From Acidobacteriota bacterium (lineage in GTDB: Bacteria > Acidobacteriota > Thermoanaerobaculia > Multivoradales > Multivoraceae), in NCBI GenBank assembly GCA_003388555.1, contig QQVD01000042.1, forward strand, positions 124,001 through 188,000: a stretch of 64,000 nucleotides of DNA, written 5' to 3'. Positions 44,820 through 52,983 of this stretch are shown here, piece after piece. The notes under the pieces are model-generated. The model was given only the letters and a program-made list of their open reading frames with translations, had not been told where the DNA came from and made no database searches. Both the position numbers and the translations under genes were made by a program. Numbering within the stretch: position 1 is the stretch's first letter; each line of letters begins with the position of its first letter.

Positions 44820-45065
44820 CTCCTCTCCTCCTCCTCCGGGTGAAGCCTGGTGCGTGCAACGAAGGTCGATCGCTCGTCCCTCTGCACGCCAGTGTAGCTC
44901 GCGTCTTGGGCTCGCTGGCGCCATCCACCGCGATACACTGCGCCCGTTTCCGACACGCACCAACGACTCTCCCCGGAGGCCGATATCGGCTCCCGAGCCG
45001 ATACAGCGCCGCGCTGGTCAGCCGACGCCGACGCCACGGGGAGCTGCTTCGCAGAGCCCGTCACG
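44820..45065. promoter_or_regulatory. Divergent upstream region of respiratory operon
   Basis: 246 bp between the divergent metallophosphoesterase and pentaheme-cytochrome genes. It contains the very purine-rich Shine-Dalgarno of the former. I see no confident sigma-70 hexamers or operator, so the location of the operon promoter is not resolved. Confidence 0.35.
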
Positions 45066-45623
45066 TTGCCGACCCTCTCGCGCTCCGCACAGCCAAAGCC
45101 GCGCCCCCCGCGCCTGCCCGAGCCGCTCGCCGCACTCGTCCTGTCCTGCGCCGTCGGCGCCGCCTGCGCCTCCGTCGCCTGTCGCCCGGCGGTGGCGGTG
45201 GTCGAGCAGCCGATCGGCTTCGACCACGCCGTACACGAGGCCGAGGGCGTGCGCTGCGTACGCTGCCACCTCGGCGCCGAGACCCAGGATTCGGCCGGGC
45301 TGATGCGCGTCGAGCGCTGCGCCGCGTGCCATCGGCGCGTCATCCCCGACCATCCCGATGTCGCCAAGGTGCTGCAGCACTGGCAGGACGAGGAACCGAT
45401 CCTGTGGCGGCGGGTGGCCTGGATCGACGAGGGCTCGGGGGTGCAGTTCTCGCATCAGGCCCACCATCTGGCGGGCGTCGAGTGCACCACCTGTCACGGC
45501 GACGTCGCCTCGATGGCCACGGCGCAACCGCCGGCCACCCACCGTCTCGACGACATGGACTGGTGCGTCGACTGCCACCGCGACAACGAAGCCTCGATCG
45601 ACTGCCTCACCTGCCACTTCTGA
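45066..45623 (+). CDS. Membrane-anchored pentaheme cytochrome c (ActA-like)
   Basis: A 185-residue multiheme cytochrome. Five CxxCH motifs are present: CVRCH (64), CAACH (85), CTTCH (140), CVDCH (167) and CLTCH (180), with additional His residues (around 54-57, 130-134, 159) that could be distal ligands. A hydrophobic N-terminal segment (about 20-45) is an uncleaved anchor or signal. Five hemes and size match ActA of alternative complex III, where it passes electrons from the quinol-oxidising unit to a soluble acceptor. The TTG at 45066 is a provisional start. It lies 19 bp before the molybdopterin-type gene, so the four genes form an operon. Confidence 0.85.
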   Translation: MPTLSRSAQPKPRPPRLPEPLAALVLSCAVGAACASVACRPAVAVVEQPIGFDHAVHEAEGVRCVRCHLGAETQDSAGLMRVERCAACHRRVIPDHPDVAKVLQHWQDEEPILWRRVAWIDEGSGVQFSHQAHHLAGVECTTCHGDVASMATAQPPATHRLDDMDWCVDCHRDNEASIDCLTCHF

Positions 45624-45642
45624 GCGCTGTCCGACCGCGTCC

Positions 45643-48144
45643 ATGTCTTCCGATCCACGAGAGCCCGGGCAGAGCGGCAAGGCGAGCCCATCGCGTCCGA
45701 CCGCTGACACCGGCGACCTGGTGCGGCTGGAGCGGCGCCAGCTGCTCAAGGCGGGCGCGGCGGCCTCGCTGGCCGGCAGTGCGGGGAGCCTGCTGTCGGG
45801 CTGCGCGTCGGAGCGCGAGCAGCGTGTGCTCGAGCAGGTGGTCGGCAGCGCCAACGACAACTCGGGCGTCACCCGCTGGGTGGTCACCAGCTGCGGCCAG
45901 TGTCCGGCGGGGTGCGGCATCGAGGTGAGGGTGGTCGATCGCGACGCCAAGAAGATCGAGGGCCTCCCCGGCCACCCGGTGTCGGGCGGCGGCGTCTGCG
46001 CGCTCGGCCAGTCGGCGCCGCAGCAGACCTACGATCCGGACCGGCTGCTGGCACCGCTGCTGCGCGGCGGGCGGGGGGCGCCGCAGGGCCCCGCTTCCTG
46101 GCAGGAGGCGCTGTCACGGGTGGCCGAGGCGCTGCGACGGTCGAAGGCGGACGGTGGTCTGGCGATCCTCACCGACTTCCGCGACTCGCTGGAGAATCGG
46201 CTCTTCTCGGCTCTGGCGCGCGAAGCCGGCGGGCGCCACTTCTTCTACGAGCCGGTGTGGAGGGCAGCGGAGCGCGCCGCGGCGGAGACCGTCTTCGGCG
46301 ATGCGCAGCTGCCCGCGTACGATCTCGAGGCGGCCGACCTGGTGGTCTCTTTCGGCGCGCCGCTGCTAGACGGCTGGCGAAACCCGGTGTGGGCCGCGGC
46401 GGCATTGAAGACGCGGGGGCAGCGGCGACGGCGGCCGACCCTGGTGCAGATCGAGCCGCGGATGAGCCTCACCGGTGCCAACGCCGATCTCTGGATCGCG
46501 CCGCGCGTCGGCAGCGAGGCAGCGCTGGCCCGGGCCCTGTCGCGGGTGCTCGCGCCGACCGCGGACGGCGAAGGAGCCGCCGCGAACGCCGAGCCCGAGG
46601 ATCCGCGCGCGGCGCTCGCCGCCGCGGCGGCGCGCTGCGACGTCCCGCTCGAGCGTCTCGAACGCCTGGTGGGCTGGGTGCGGGCCGCCGAGAGGCCGGT
46701 GTTCGTCGCCGCCGGCGCCTGGGTCAGCGGCGCCGGCTCCGACCCCGGCGCTCCGCCGGTGACCGTCGAGGTGCTGCGCCTGAACCAGCTGCTCGGTCGG
46801 ATCGGCCGACCCGGAGGCGTCTTCCCGACTTCGGGCCGCAGACTGCAGCTGCCGTTCGATCCGCCCGGCCCCGAGGCACTGCCGCCTCCCGAACCGCTGC
46901 CGGCGCTGCTCGGCCGACTGCGCGCGGGAGAGGTGAGCACCCTGCTGGTGGTCGAGGTCGATCCGCTGCGAGAGGCGAGTGAGGCGACCGAGCTCGAGCA
47001 GGCGCTGGAGAGCGTCGACCACCTGATCTGCATCGACTCGGTGCTCGGCGACACCGCGCTGCGCGCTGACGTCGTGCTGCCGTCGCTGACCGCTCTCGAG
47101 CGCTGGCGCTTCGAGCTCGCCGAGCCCTCGCGCCCGGGCGAGCTGCTGGTCGCCAGCGAGACGGCGATCCCCCCGGTCGCCGCCGACGCCGCCAGGCACC
47201 CCGCCGCGCTGGCGGCCGACCTGGCGACAGGCCTGGTCGGCGCGGGCGAGGAGCCTCGCTTCCCTGCGGCCGACGCTGCCGGCGTCGACGGGCTCTTCGC
47301 CGCCGCGGTCGCGGCCGCCGCCGAAGAGGTCGGTCTGCGTCCGGCGGCGCTGCTCGAGCAGGGCTTCCGTTGGCGCGATGTCGCCTCCACGTCCGGCGAG
47401 CTCACCGTCGCCGCCGGCGCGCCCGCCTCGGGGCCGGCCCGGTTCGCCGACCGTGGAGGTCTCGAGAGCGCCGATCTGAGCGCCGAGACGCTGCCTGCCG
47501 AGCGGCAGCCCGCCGACGGGCTCGCTGCGACAGACGCATCGCGCTACACGCTGCTGCCGTTCGACACGCCGCACCTGGGCGACGGGCGCGCCGCCAACCG
47601 CACCTGGCTGCAGCAGCTCCCGGATCCGTTGACGACGGTGATGTGGGGCGCCTGGGCGGAGCTCGCCAGCGCCGACGTGAGGCGGCTGGGGCTGCGCACC
47701 GGTCAGTGGATCGAGCTCGGCGGCCCGGCGGGCGCGGTGACCCTGCCGGTGGTCGAGAGCCCCGCCGCGAGACCGGGAACGGTGGCGGTGCCGCGCGGCT
47801 ACGGGCACCTGGAAGGCGGACGCTGGGCGCGCCAGCGCGGCGTCAACGTGCACCGGCTGGGCGCGCTCGCCGTCGCCGGGATCGACCGGGCCAGCGCGGT
47901 CGGTGTCGAGGTGACGCTGCGACCTGCATCCGCTCCTGCAGGCGCCGCCTTCGCCCAGTTCGGACGCGGCCTGCGCCATCCCGAGGACCTGCCGCGCCGT
48001 CGCGGCCGGCCCCTGCGCCAGGCCGAGACGCGCGCGCACCCTGGTGAACAGGCGAAGAGTGAGAGCGAGCGCCCGGCCGCCGCCGGCGACGCCGATGAGG
48101 CGTCCGCCGTGCCGGGTGGCGAGAGCAGCGAGGAGGAGCGATGA
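45643..48144 (+). CDS. Molybdopterin-oxidoreductase-fold Fe-S subunit (ActB1-like)
   Basis: An 833-residue protein of the DMSO-reductase/ActB superfamily. A Tat-type R-R-Q-L-L-K-A-G (31-38) is followed by L-L-S-G-C (residue 54), which looks like a lipobox. The 4Fe-4S ligands are Cys84, Cys87, Cys91 and Cys119. The C-terminal region (about 650-770) is a molybdopterin-dinucleotide-binding beta barrel in type. The middle is shorter than in catalytic Mo enzymes and Ala-rich, so it may lack cofactor as in ActB. A low-complexity tail of about 60 residues ends it. ATGA overlap couples it to the ferredoxin gene. Confidence 0.82.
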   Translation: MSSDPREPGQSGKASPSRPTADTGDLVRLERRQLLKAGAAASLAGSAGSLLSGCASEREQRVLEQVVGSANDNSGVTRWVVTSCGQCPAGCGIEVRVVDRDAKKIEGLPGHPVSGGGVCALGQSAPQQTYDPDRLLAPLLRGGRGAPQGPASWQEALSRVAEALRRSKADGGLAILTDFRDSLENRLFSALAREAGGRHFFYEPVWRAAERAAAETVFGDAQLPAYDLEAADLVVSFGAPLLDGWRNPVWAAAALKTRGQRRRRPTLVQIEPRMSLTGANADLWIAPRVGSEAALARALSRVLAPTADGEGAAANAEPEDPRAALAAAAARCDVPLERLERLVGWVRAAERPVFVAAGAWVSGAGSDPGAPPVTVEVLRLNQLLGRIGRPGGVFPTSGRRLQLPFDPPGPEALPPPEPLPALLGRLRAGEVSTLLVVEVDPLREASEATELEQALESVDHLICIDSVLGDTALRADVVLPSLTALERWRFELAEPSRPGELLVASETAIPPVAADAARHPAALAADLATGLVGAGEEPRFPAADAAGVDGLFAAAVAAAAEEVGLRPAALLEQGFRWRDVASTSGELTVAAGAPASGPARFADRGGLESADLSAETLPAERQPADGLAATDASRYTLLPFDTPHLGDGRAANRTWLQQLPDPLTTVMWGAWAELASADVRRLGLRTGQWIELGGPAGAVTLPVVESPAARPGTVAVPRGYGHLEGGRWARQRGVNVHRLGALAVAGIDRASAVGVEVTLRPASAPAGAAFAQFGRGLRHPEDLPRRRGRPLRQAETRAHPGEQAKSESERPAAAGDADEASAVPGGESSEEER

Positions 48145-48830
48145 CCCACTGGGGAATGGCGATCGACGTCGACCGGTGCACCGGCTGCGAGGCGTGCGTC
48201 GTCGCCTGCCACGCCGAGAACAACATCGCACCGGCGGGCCCCGAGGAGGCGGCCGACGGCCGGGTGCGCCACTGGCTGCGCATCGAGCGCGAGTACGTCG
48301 GCGAGTTTCCCGACGCCAGGGTGCTCTTCCGCCCGGTGCTCTGCCAGCACTGCGAGGAGGCGCCGTGTGAGCCGGTCTGCCCGACCTACGCCACGTACCA
48401 CAACGAGGAAGGCCTCAACGCGATGGTCTACGGGCGCTGCGTCGGCACCCGCTACTGCGCCAACAACTGCCCGTACACCGTGCGCGTCTTCAACTGGTTC
48501 GAGCCCGAATGGCCGCAGCCGCTCGAGCGCCAGCACAACCCCGACGTCACCGTGCGCCAGAGCGGCGTGATGGAGAAGTGCACCTTCTGCGTGCAGCGCA
48601 TCCAGCAGGGCAAGCGCGCCGCCCGCGCCGAGGACCGCGAGCTGCGCGACGGCGAGATCCAGCCGGCCTGTGCGCAGTCGTGCCCCACCCGCGCGATCGT
48701 CTTCGGCGATCTCGACGATCCGCACAGCGAGGTCTCGCAGGCGTTCGAGAGCGGCCGCGCCGAGGTGCTGCTCGAGGATCTCGGCACCCGGCCGTCGGTG
48801 GTCTACCTGCGCGGTGAGGAGCCGCGTTGA
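48141..48830 (+). CDS. Four-cluster ferredoxin subunit (ActB2/PsrB/NrfC-like)
   Basis: A 229-residue iron-sulfur protein. Cys groups C-T-G-C-E-A-C-V-V-A-C, C-Q-H-C-E-E-A-P-C-E-P-V-C-P, R-Y-C-A-N-N-C-P-Y and C-T-F-C-V-Q-R plus C-A-Q-S-C-P-T-R-A together bind four 4Fe-4S clusters, the DmsB/PsrB plan. There is no signal peptide, so export would be by hitch-hiking on the Tat-bearing molybdopterin-type partner. In ACIII this module is fused to the molybdopterin-fold unit; here it is a separate gene, coupled to its neighbours by 4-base overlaps on both sides. Confidence 0.92.
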   Translation: MTHWGMAIDVDRCTGCEACVVACHAENNIAPAGPEEAADGRVRHWLRIEREYVGEFPDARVLFRPVLCQHCEEAPCEPVCPTYATYHNEEGLNAMVYGRCVGTRYCANNCPYTVRVFNWFEPEWPQPLERQHNPDVTVRQSGVMEKCTFCVQRIQQGKRAARAEDRELRDGEIQPACAQSCPTRAIVFGDLDDPHSEVSQAFESGRAEVLLEDLGTRPSVVYLRGEEPR

Positions 48831-50725
48831 GCGACGCGGTGGCGGCTTCCGCCACGACCGCTGCGCCGGCCACCGGGCCGGCCCCGGCGCCGCCGCCGGA
48901 AGGCCTCGAACAGGTGCTGCTGCGACCGCTGCGTGGCGTGCGCTGGCCGCTGCTGCTCGGGTCGATCGTCACCGGCATCCTGACGGTGGTGATGTTCGCC
49001 GCGTGGGGTGTGCAGATCCGCGACGGTCTCGGCGTCTCGGGCCTGAACCGGCCGGTCTTCTGGGGCTTCTACATCACCAACTTCGTCTTCTGGATCGGCA
49101 TCTCGCACGCCGGCACGTTGATCTCGGCGATCCTGCGGGTGACGCAGGCGGAGTGGCGCCGGCCGATCACCCGTCTCGCCGAAGCGGTGACGGTGTTCGC
49201 GATCGCGGTCGGCGGGCTGTTCCCGATCATCCACCTCGGTCGTCCGCTGGTGTTCTGGTACATGCTGCCGCTGCCCGGCCAGCGGGGGCTGTGGCCGAAC
49301 TTCCGCTCGCCTCTGGCCTGGGACGTCGCCGCGATCAGCACCTACCTGCTGGGCAGCCTGCTCTACCTCTTCCTGCCGCTGATCCCGGATCTGGCGGCGC
49401 TGCGCGATCGCAGCGGGCCGGGCCTGCGCGGACGCCTCTACCGACTGCTCGCCCTCGGCTGGCGCGGCACGCAGACCCAGTGGCACGTTCTCGAGGCGGG
49501 CATCCGCACCCTGGCGGTGGTGATCATCCCGGTCGCGATTTCGGTGCACACCATCGTCTCGTGGGACTTCGCGATGTCGCAGCAGCCGATGTGGCACTCG
49601 ACGATCTTCGGCCCCTACTTCGTGGTCGGGGCGATCTACTCGGGGATCGCGGTGCTGATGATCGCGATGGCGGTGCTGCGGGTCGCCTTCGGCCTGCGCC
49701 AGTGGCTCGACGACCGCACCTTCTCGCACCTGGGGCTCCTCTTCGTGGCGATGACCATGCTGTGGGGCTACTTCACCTGGGCCGAGCACCTCACCGTGTG
49801 GTACGGCAACCACGTCGACGAGCACGACGTCTTCTGGGCGCGGGTGGTCGGGGAGTTCTCGGGGCCGTTCTGGACCATGGTGGTCTGCTGCTTCGTGGTG
49901 CCGATCGCAGTGCTGCCGTGGCGCTGGGGGAGGAGGCCGCTGCCGCTGGGGCTGGTGGGCGCCTCGGTGCTGGTCGGGATGTGGCTCGAGCGTTTCCTGA
50001 TCGTCGTGCCGACGCTCAGCTTCCCGCGGCTCGGCTTCACCGTCGGCGACTACTCGGCGAGCGGCATCGAGTGGGCGATTTTGATCGGTGCCTTCGGGCT
50101 GTTCGGCTTCCTCTACTTCGGCTTCCTCCAGCTGGTGCCGATCGTCTCTCTGTGGGAGGTGCGCGAGGGTGAGCTCGTCGCCCGCGAGCGCCTCGCCTCG
50201 GCCTCGGCGGCCTCGGCGGTCTCGGCCGAGACGGTGTCGGCGGCGAGCACGATCGAGATCGGTGACACCGACGAGGCCGTGGAGCTGGTGGTCGACGATC
50301 TCGAGCAGCTGCCGCCGTTGCTGCGAGGGCTCGAAGAACGCGGGCTGGCACCTCGGCAGGTCGAGGTGGCGAGCGCGGCGCCGTTGCCGGCGCGCCTGCT
50401 CGCCTCCGCCGGCGGGCACCCGGCGCGACGTCCCTGGCTGGTGGCCATCGCCGGCGGTCTGTCCGGCTGCGCCGCGGCCGTCGGGCTCGCCACTCTCACC
50501 GCCCTCGACTATCCGCTGGTCACCGGCGGCATGCCGATCGTCGCGGCGCCGCCGACCGGGGTGCTCGCCTTCGAGGGCACCGCTCTCGGCGCGATCTTCG
50601 CTACGGTGGGTTGGGTGTTGTGGCGGGCTCGCCTGGTGCCCGGTCGCCGCCTCGAGCCGCTGCGAGAGGGCGAACAGGTGGCGGCCGGCCGGGTCGTCGT
50701 GCGCGTACGCGGTACCGCCTCTTGA
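48827..50725 (+). CDS. NrfD/ActC-type quinol membrane subunit fused to DUF3341 (ActD) domain
   Basis: A 632-residue fusion. Residues ~60-440 form the NrfD-like membrane part with about ten helices, including E-H-L-T-V-W-Y-G-N and the G-R-P-L-V-F-W-Y region, as in ActC and PsrC. After an Ala/Ser/Glu-rich linker (about 450-485) a DUF3341/ActD domain follows (about 490-600), with V-V-D-D-L-E-Q-L, two helices and D-Y-P-L-V-T-G-G-M-P-I. In Rhodothermus-type ACIII, ActC and ActD are separate proteins. The TTG start overlaps the ferredoxin TGA (TTGA). No actE or actF follows. The fusion implies a single quinol-side membrane subunit. Confidence 0.85.
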   Translation: MSDAVAASATTAAPATGPAPAPPPEGLEQVLLRPLRGVRWPLLLGSIVTGILTVVMFAAWGVQIRDGLGVSGLNRPVFWGFYITNFVFWIGISHAGTLISAILRVTQAEWRRPITRLAEAVTVFAIAVGGLFPIIHLGRPLVFWYMLPLPGQRGLWPNFRSPLAWDVAAISTYLLGSLLYLFLPLIPDLAALRDRSGPGLRGRLYRLLALGWRGTQTQWHVLEAGIRTLAVVIIPVAISVHTIVSWDFAMSQQPMWHSTIFGPYFVVGAIYSGIAVLMIAMAVLRVAFGLRQWLDDRTFSHLGLLFVAMTMLWGYFTWAEHLTVWYGNHVDEHDVFWARVVGEFSGPFWTMVVCCFVVPIAVLPWRWGRRPLPLGLVGASVLVGMWLERFLIVVPTLSFPRLGFTVGDYSASGIEWAILIGAFGLFGFLYFGFLQLVPIVSLWEVREGELVARERLASASAASAVSAETVSAASTIEIGDTDEAVELVVDDLEQLPPLLRGLEERGLAPRQVEVASAAPLPARLLASAGGHPARRPWLVAIAGGLSGCAAAVGLATLTALDYPLVTGGMPIVAAPPTGVLAFEGTALGAIFATVGWVLWRARLVPGRRLEPLREGEQVAAGRVVVRVRGTAS

Positions 50726-50956
50726 GGTCGTAGGGGACGGCCGAGGGCCGAGACGGTTGCGCTCGTGGCGGACATGTCGTCGGCCCCGATGCGAGGTGCT
50801 GTCCGGAATCGAGGCGGGATTTCGTTCCAGAGGACACGTGATCGTGGCGCTGCGTCGTGGGGCGGGGATTTCCCAGGATTTCGAGATACAGTCGACGGGA
50901 CATCCCTGAGAACCGCCTTCGACGGCGTCTCCAAAGTCCCAACCAAGGAGAGAACG

Positions 50957-52468
50957 ATGAGAGCCCGACGCCTCCTCACGACGCGCCCGCTGACGGTGTG
51001 CCTCACTGCGTTCGTGGTGGCAGTCGTCGCGCTGCCGAGCCTGGCTCAGAACCCTTCGCGAGTCTTCTACGAAGACCTGCCACAGCTGGTCGGCGATCTC
51101 GCCGCCGAGAGCCGCGCCAGCCAGCTGCCGATCGGGACCGCGGTGGTGATCGACCGGCTCGACCTGGGTGGCGAGCTCGCCGCACTCGAGCTCGAGCGCT
51201 TCAGCGTCTGGACCGCCGACGCCCGCATCCGGGTGCACTCAGACCAAGGCGTCATGACCCTGCCGGCTCCCAGCACGGTCTCGCTGCGTGGCTTCATCGC
51301 CGGCGACCCGAGCTCGCACGCGGCGCTCAACCTGCACGAGAGCGGTGAGCTCAGGGGCATGCTGGCGCGACGCGGCCAGTACTGGCTCATCGGACAGCCG
51401 GACGGCGTCGGCTCTGCGATCGTGGTGCGCGAGGTCGACGTCGAGAACGAGCTCGACGACCGCGTGCAGCAGTTCACCTGCGGCACCGAGTCGCTCGGCG
51501 CGCGCAGCGATCTCAACGCTCTCTTCGGCAGCGCCGACCCGGCCTTCGATGCCTGGCGCGCGGCACAGGCCAATCCGCGTGGGGTGAGCCACACCGCGCG
51601 GGTCGCGGTGGAGACCGACTTCGAGTACTACAGCATCTTCGGCAACGTCGGCGACGCCACCGACTACGTCACCGACATCTTCACCTTCATCTCCGGCGTC
51701 TACGAAAGCGAGATCGACACCGACCTGCAGATCCCGGCCCTCGAGCTGCACACGACGGCGGCGGACCCGTGGGCGCAGTTCGGCACCACCTGCGGCCTGA
51801 TGGAGTTCGGCCTCTACTGGAACACCAACTTCGCCGGCGTCGACCGCACCGTCGCCCACATGCTGAGCGGCAAGAACAACGGCGGCGGGGTGGCGTGGGT
51901 CGGAGTGCTCTGCTCCGATCCCTTCAGCGTCACGCTGTCGAACTTCGGACTGTCGTGTCCGCCGCTGGCGAACACCGCCAACTACGGCGGCGGCTACGGC
52001 TACACCGGCACCATCGACGGCAACTTCAACATCAACGCCCCGGTGGTGCTGTGGGACATCGTCGCCACGGCGCACGAGATCGGGCACAACTTCAACTCGC
52101 CGCACACCCACTGCTACGCCGGTCTCGGCGGCAACGCGAGCCCGGTCGACACCTGCTACAACGGCCAGTGCGGCGGTGCGGGCTGTTGGTGTGGTGGCAC
52201 GTCACTGCCGGGAGTTGGGCCCGGCACTGGCACCATCATGAGCTACTGCCACCTGCTGGGCGGCGGCATGAGCAACATCACCATGACTTTCGGCGAGGGC
52301 CATCCCTTCGGCACCGCGCCGGAGAGGGTCGGTGCCCGCATGCAGGATCACGTCGCCGCGGCCTCGGCGGGTGACCCCGCCTGTCTCGCGCCGTGGTCGC
52401 CGAGCGACATCTTCACCGACGGCTTTGAGTCCGGCGACACGATGTCGTGGTCTACGACCACGCCGTAG
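50957..52468 (+). CDS. Secreted M12/reprolysin-like metallopeptidase with C-terminal DGFESG tag
   Basis: A 503-residue exported zinc peptidase. A Sec signal peptide (residues 1-31, ending S-L-A-Q) is followed by a propeptide-like region. The catalytic H-E-I-G-H-N-F-N-S-P-H at 373-383 carries the three zinc ligands. A downstream I-M-S-Y-C holds the Met-turn, and Cys-rich loops follow. The last 16 residues, DGFESGDTMSWSTTTP, form a short tag shared with the next gene. It starts at the ATG at 50957 after AAGGAGAG. Likely an extracellular protease released or anchored through the tag (inferred). Confidence 0.9.
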   Translation: MRARRLLTTRPLTVCLTAFVVAVVALPSLAQNPSRVFYEDLPQLVGDLAAESRASQLPIGTAVVIDRLDLGGELAALELERFSVWTADARIRVHSDQGVMTLPAPSTVSLRGFIAGDPSSHAALNLHESGELRGMLARRGQYWLIGQPDGVGSAIVVREVDVENELDDRVQQFTCGTESLGARSDLNALFGSADPAFDAWRAAQANPRGVSHTARVAVETDFEYYSIFGNVGDATDYVTDIFTFISGVYESEIDTDLQIPALELHTTAADPWAQFGTTCGLMEFGLYWNTNFAGVDRTVAHMLSGKNNGGGVAWVGVLCSDPFSVTLSNFGLSCPPLANTANYGGGYGYTGTIDGNFNINAPVVLWDIVATAHEIGHNFNSPHTHCYAGLGGNASPVDTCYNGQCGGAGCWCGGTSLPGVGPGTGTIMSYCHLLGGGMSNITMTFGEGHPFGTAPERVGARMQDHVAAASAGDPACLAPWSPSDIFTDGFESGDTMSWSTTTP

Positions 52469-52523
52469 TCGTCGCCGTCTCTCCAACGGGTCCGCCGCCG
52501 GCCTGGCTGGCGGCGTGCTGCAC
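52427..52523. repeat. ~98-bp tag repeat, unit 1 at metallopeptidase locus
   Basis: The unit starts at GAGTCC inside the tag codons, runs through the stop codon and ends at the next GAGTCC (52524), a 97-bp period. It contains the tag hairpin GTGGTC-TAC-GACCAC (52447-52461). Its 3' flank (CTCTCCA, then a GGCCTGGCTGGC element and CGTGCTGCACGAG) is clearly related to the unit at the next locus. Confidence 0.7.
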
Positions 52524-52590
52524 GAGTCCGATGGCATCGGCGCCACGGTCGACGATGCCTGCGCCGTAGTCGTCGCCGTGGGCGTGTGAC
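52524..52590. repeat. Decayed second copy of the tag unit
   Basis: Starting at the GAGTCC at 52524, the sequence again leads to GCCGTAGTCGTCGCCGT about 100 bp after the first occurrence. The reading frame of the tag is eroded (E-S-D-G-I-G-A-T...). It lies wholly downstream of the metallopeptidase stop codon. Confidence 0.6.
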
Positions 52591-52983
52591 TTCGCCAGAG
52601 GCATGGCTGCCGGTCTGACTTCCCGGAACGGGGCCGGCCGTCGAGGGCTGTGACAGCAGGTCAATGGTCCCGGCCCTGGGCGCCTCCCGGACGTCCTCCC
52701 GTGACTCGGCCGTCGGATCGCCCGGCGCGCGCGCGAACCCGTACGAGTGGTCTGCAGCGAAGCCCTTCTGGGCGATCCGTGAGCGCATCCCCACCGATCC
52801 GCTTCTCCTGCGTCGCCAGACGGACGGCCGAGGACGGCGGTGGAGCATCACTGCGGAGATCGACGTGCGATTCGCCGGTCTGCCTCGTTTGGTTCCTCGA
52901 GTTCTCGCAGGAAGAACTGCGCCAGAGCCTCCTGACGGTGCCCGAACGCTCTCGGGACCGTTCATGGAATGGGAGATCAAGCG
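52591..52983. other. 393-bp gene-poor region
   Basis: Beyond the decayed repeat copy there is no ORF I trust. An Arg-rich 107-codon plus-strand frame (52664-52987) has no recognisable family and runs into the next gene's start. The Shine-Dalgarno of the following gene (GGGAGA) lies at the end. No RNA gene or transposon relic was seen. Confidence 0.4.

Noticed and set aside
45066-50725. A polysulfide reductase (psrABC) or nitrite reductase (nrf) operon
   Set aside because: The pentaheme cytochrome at the front and the DUF3341 domain at the end are features of ACIII-type complexes and not of Psr or Nrf operons.
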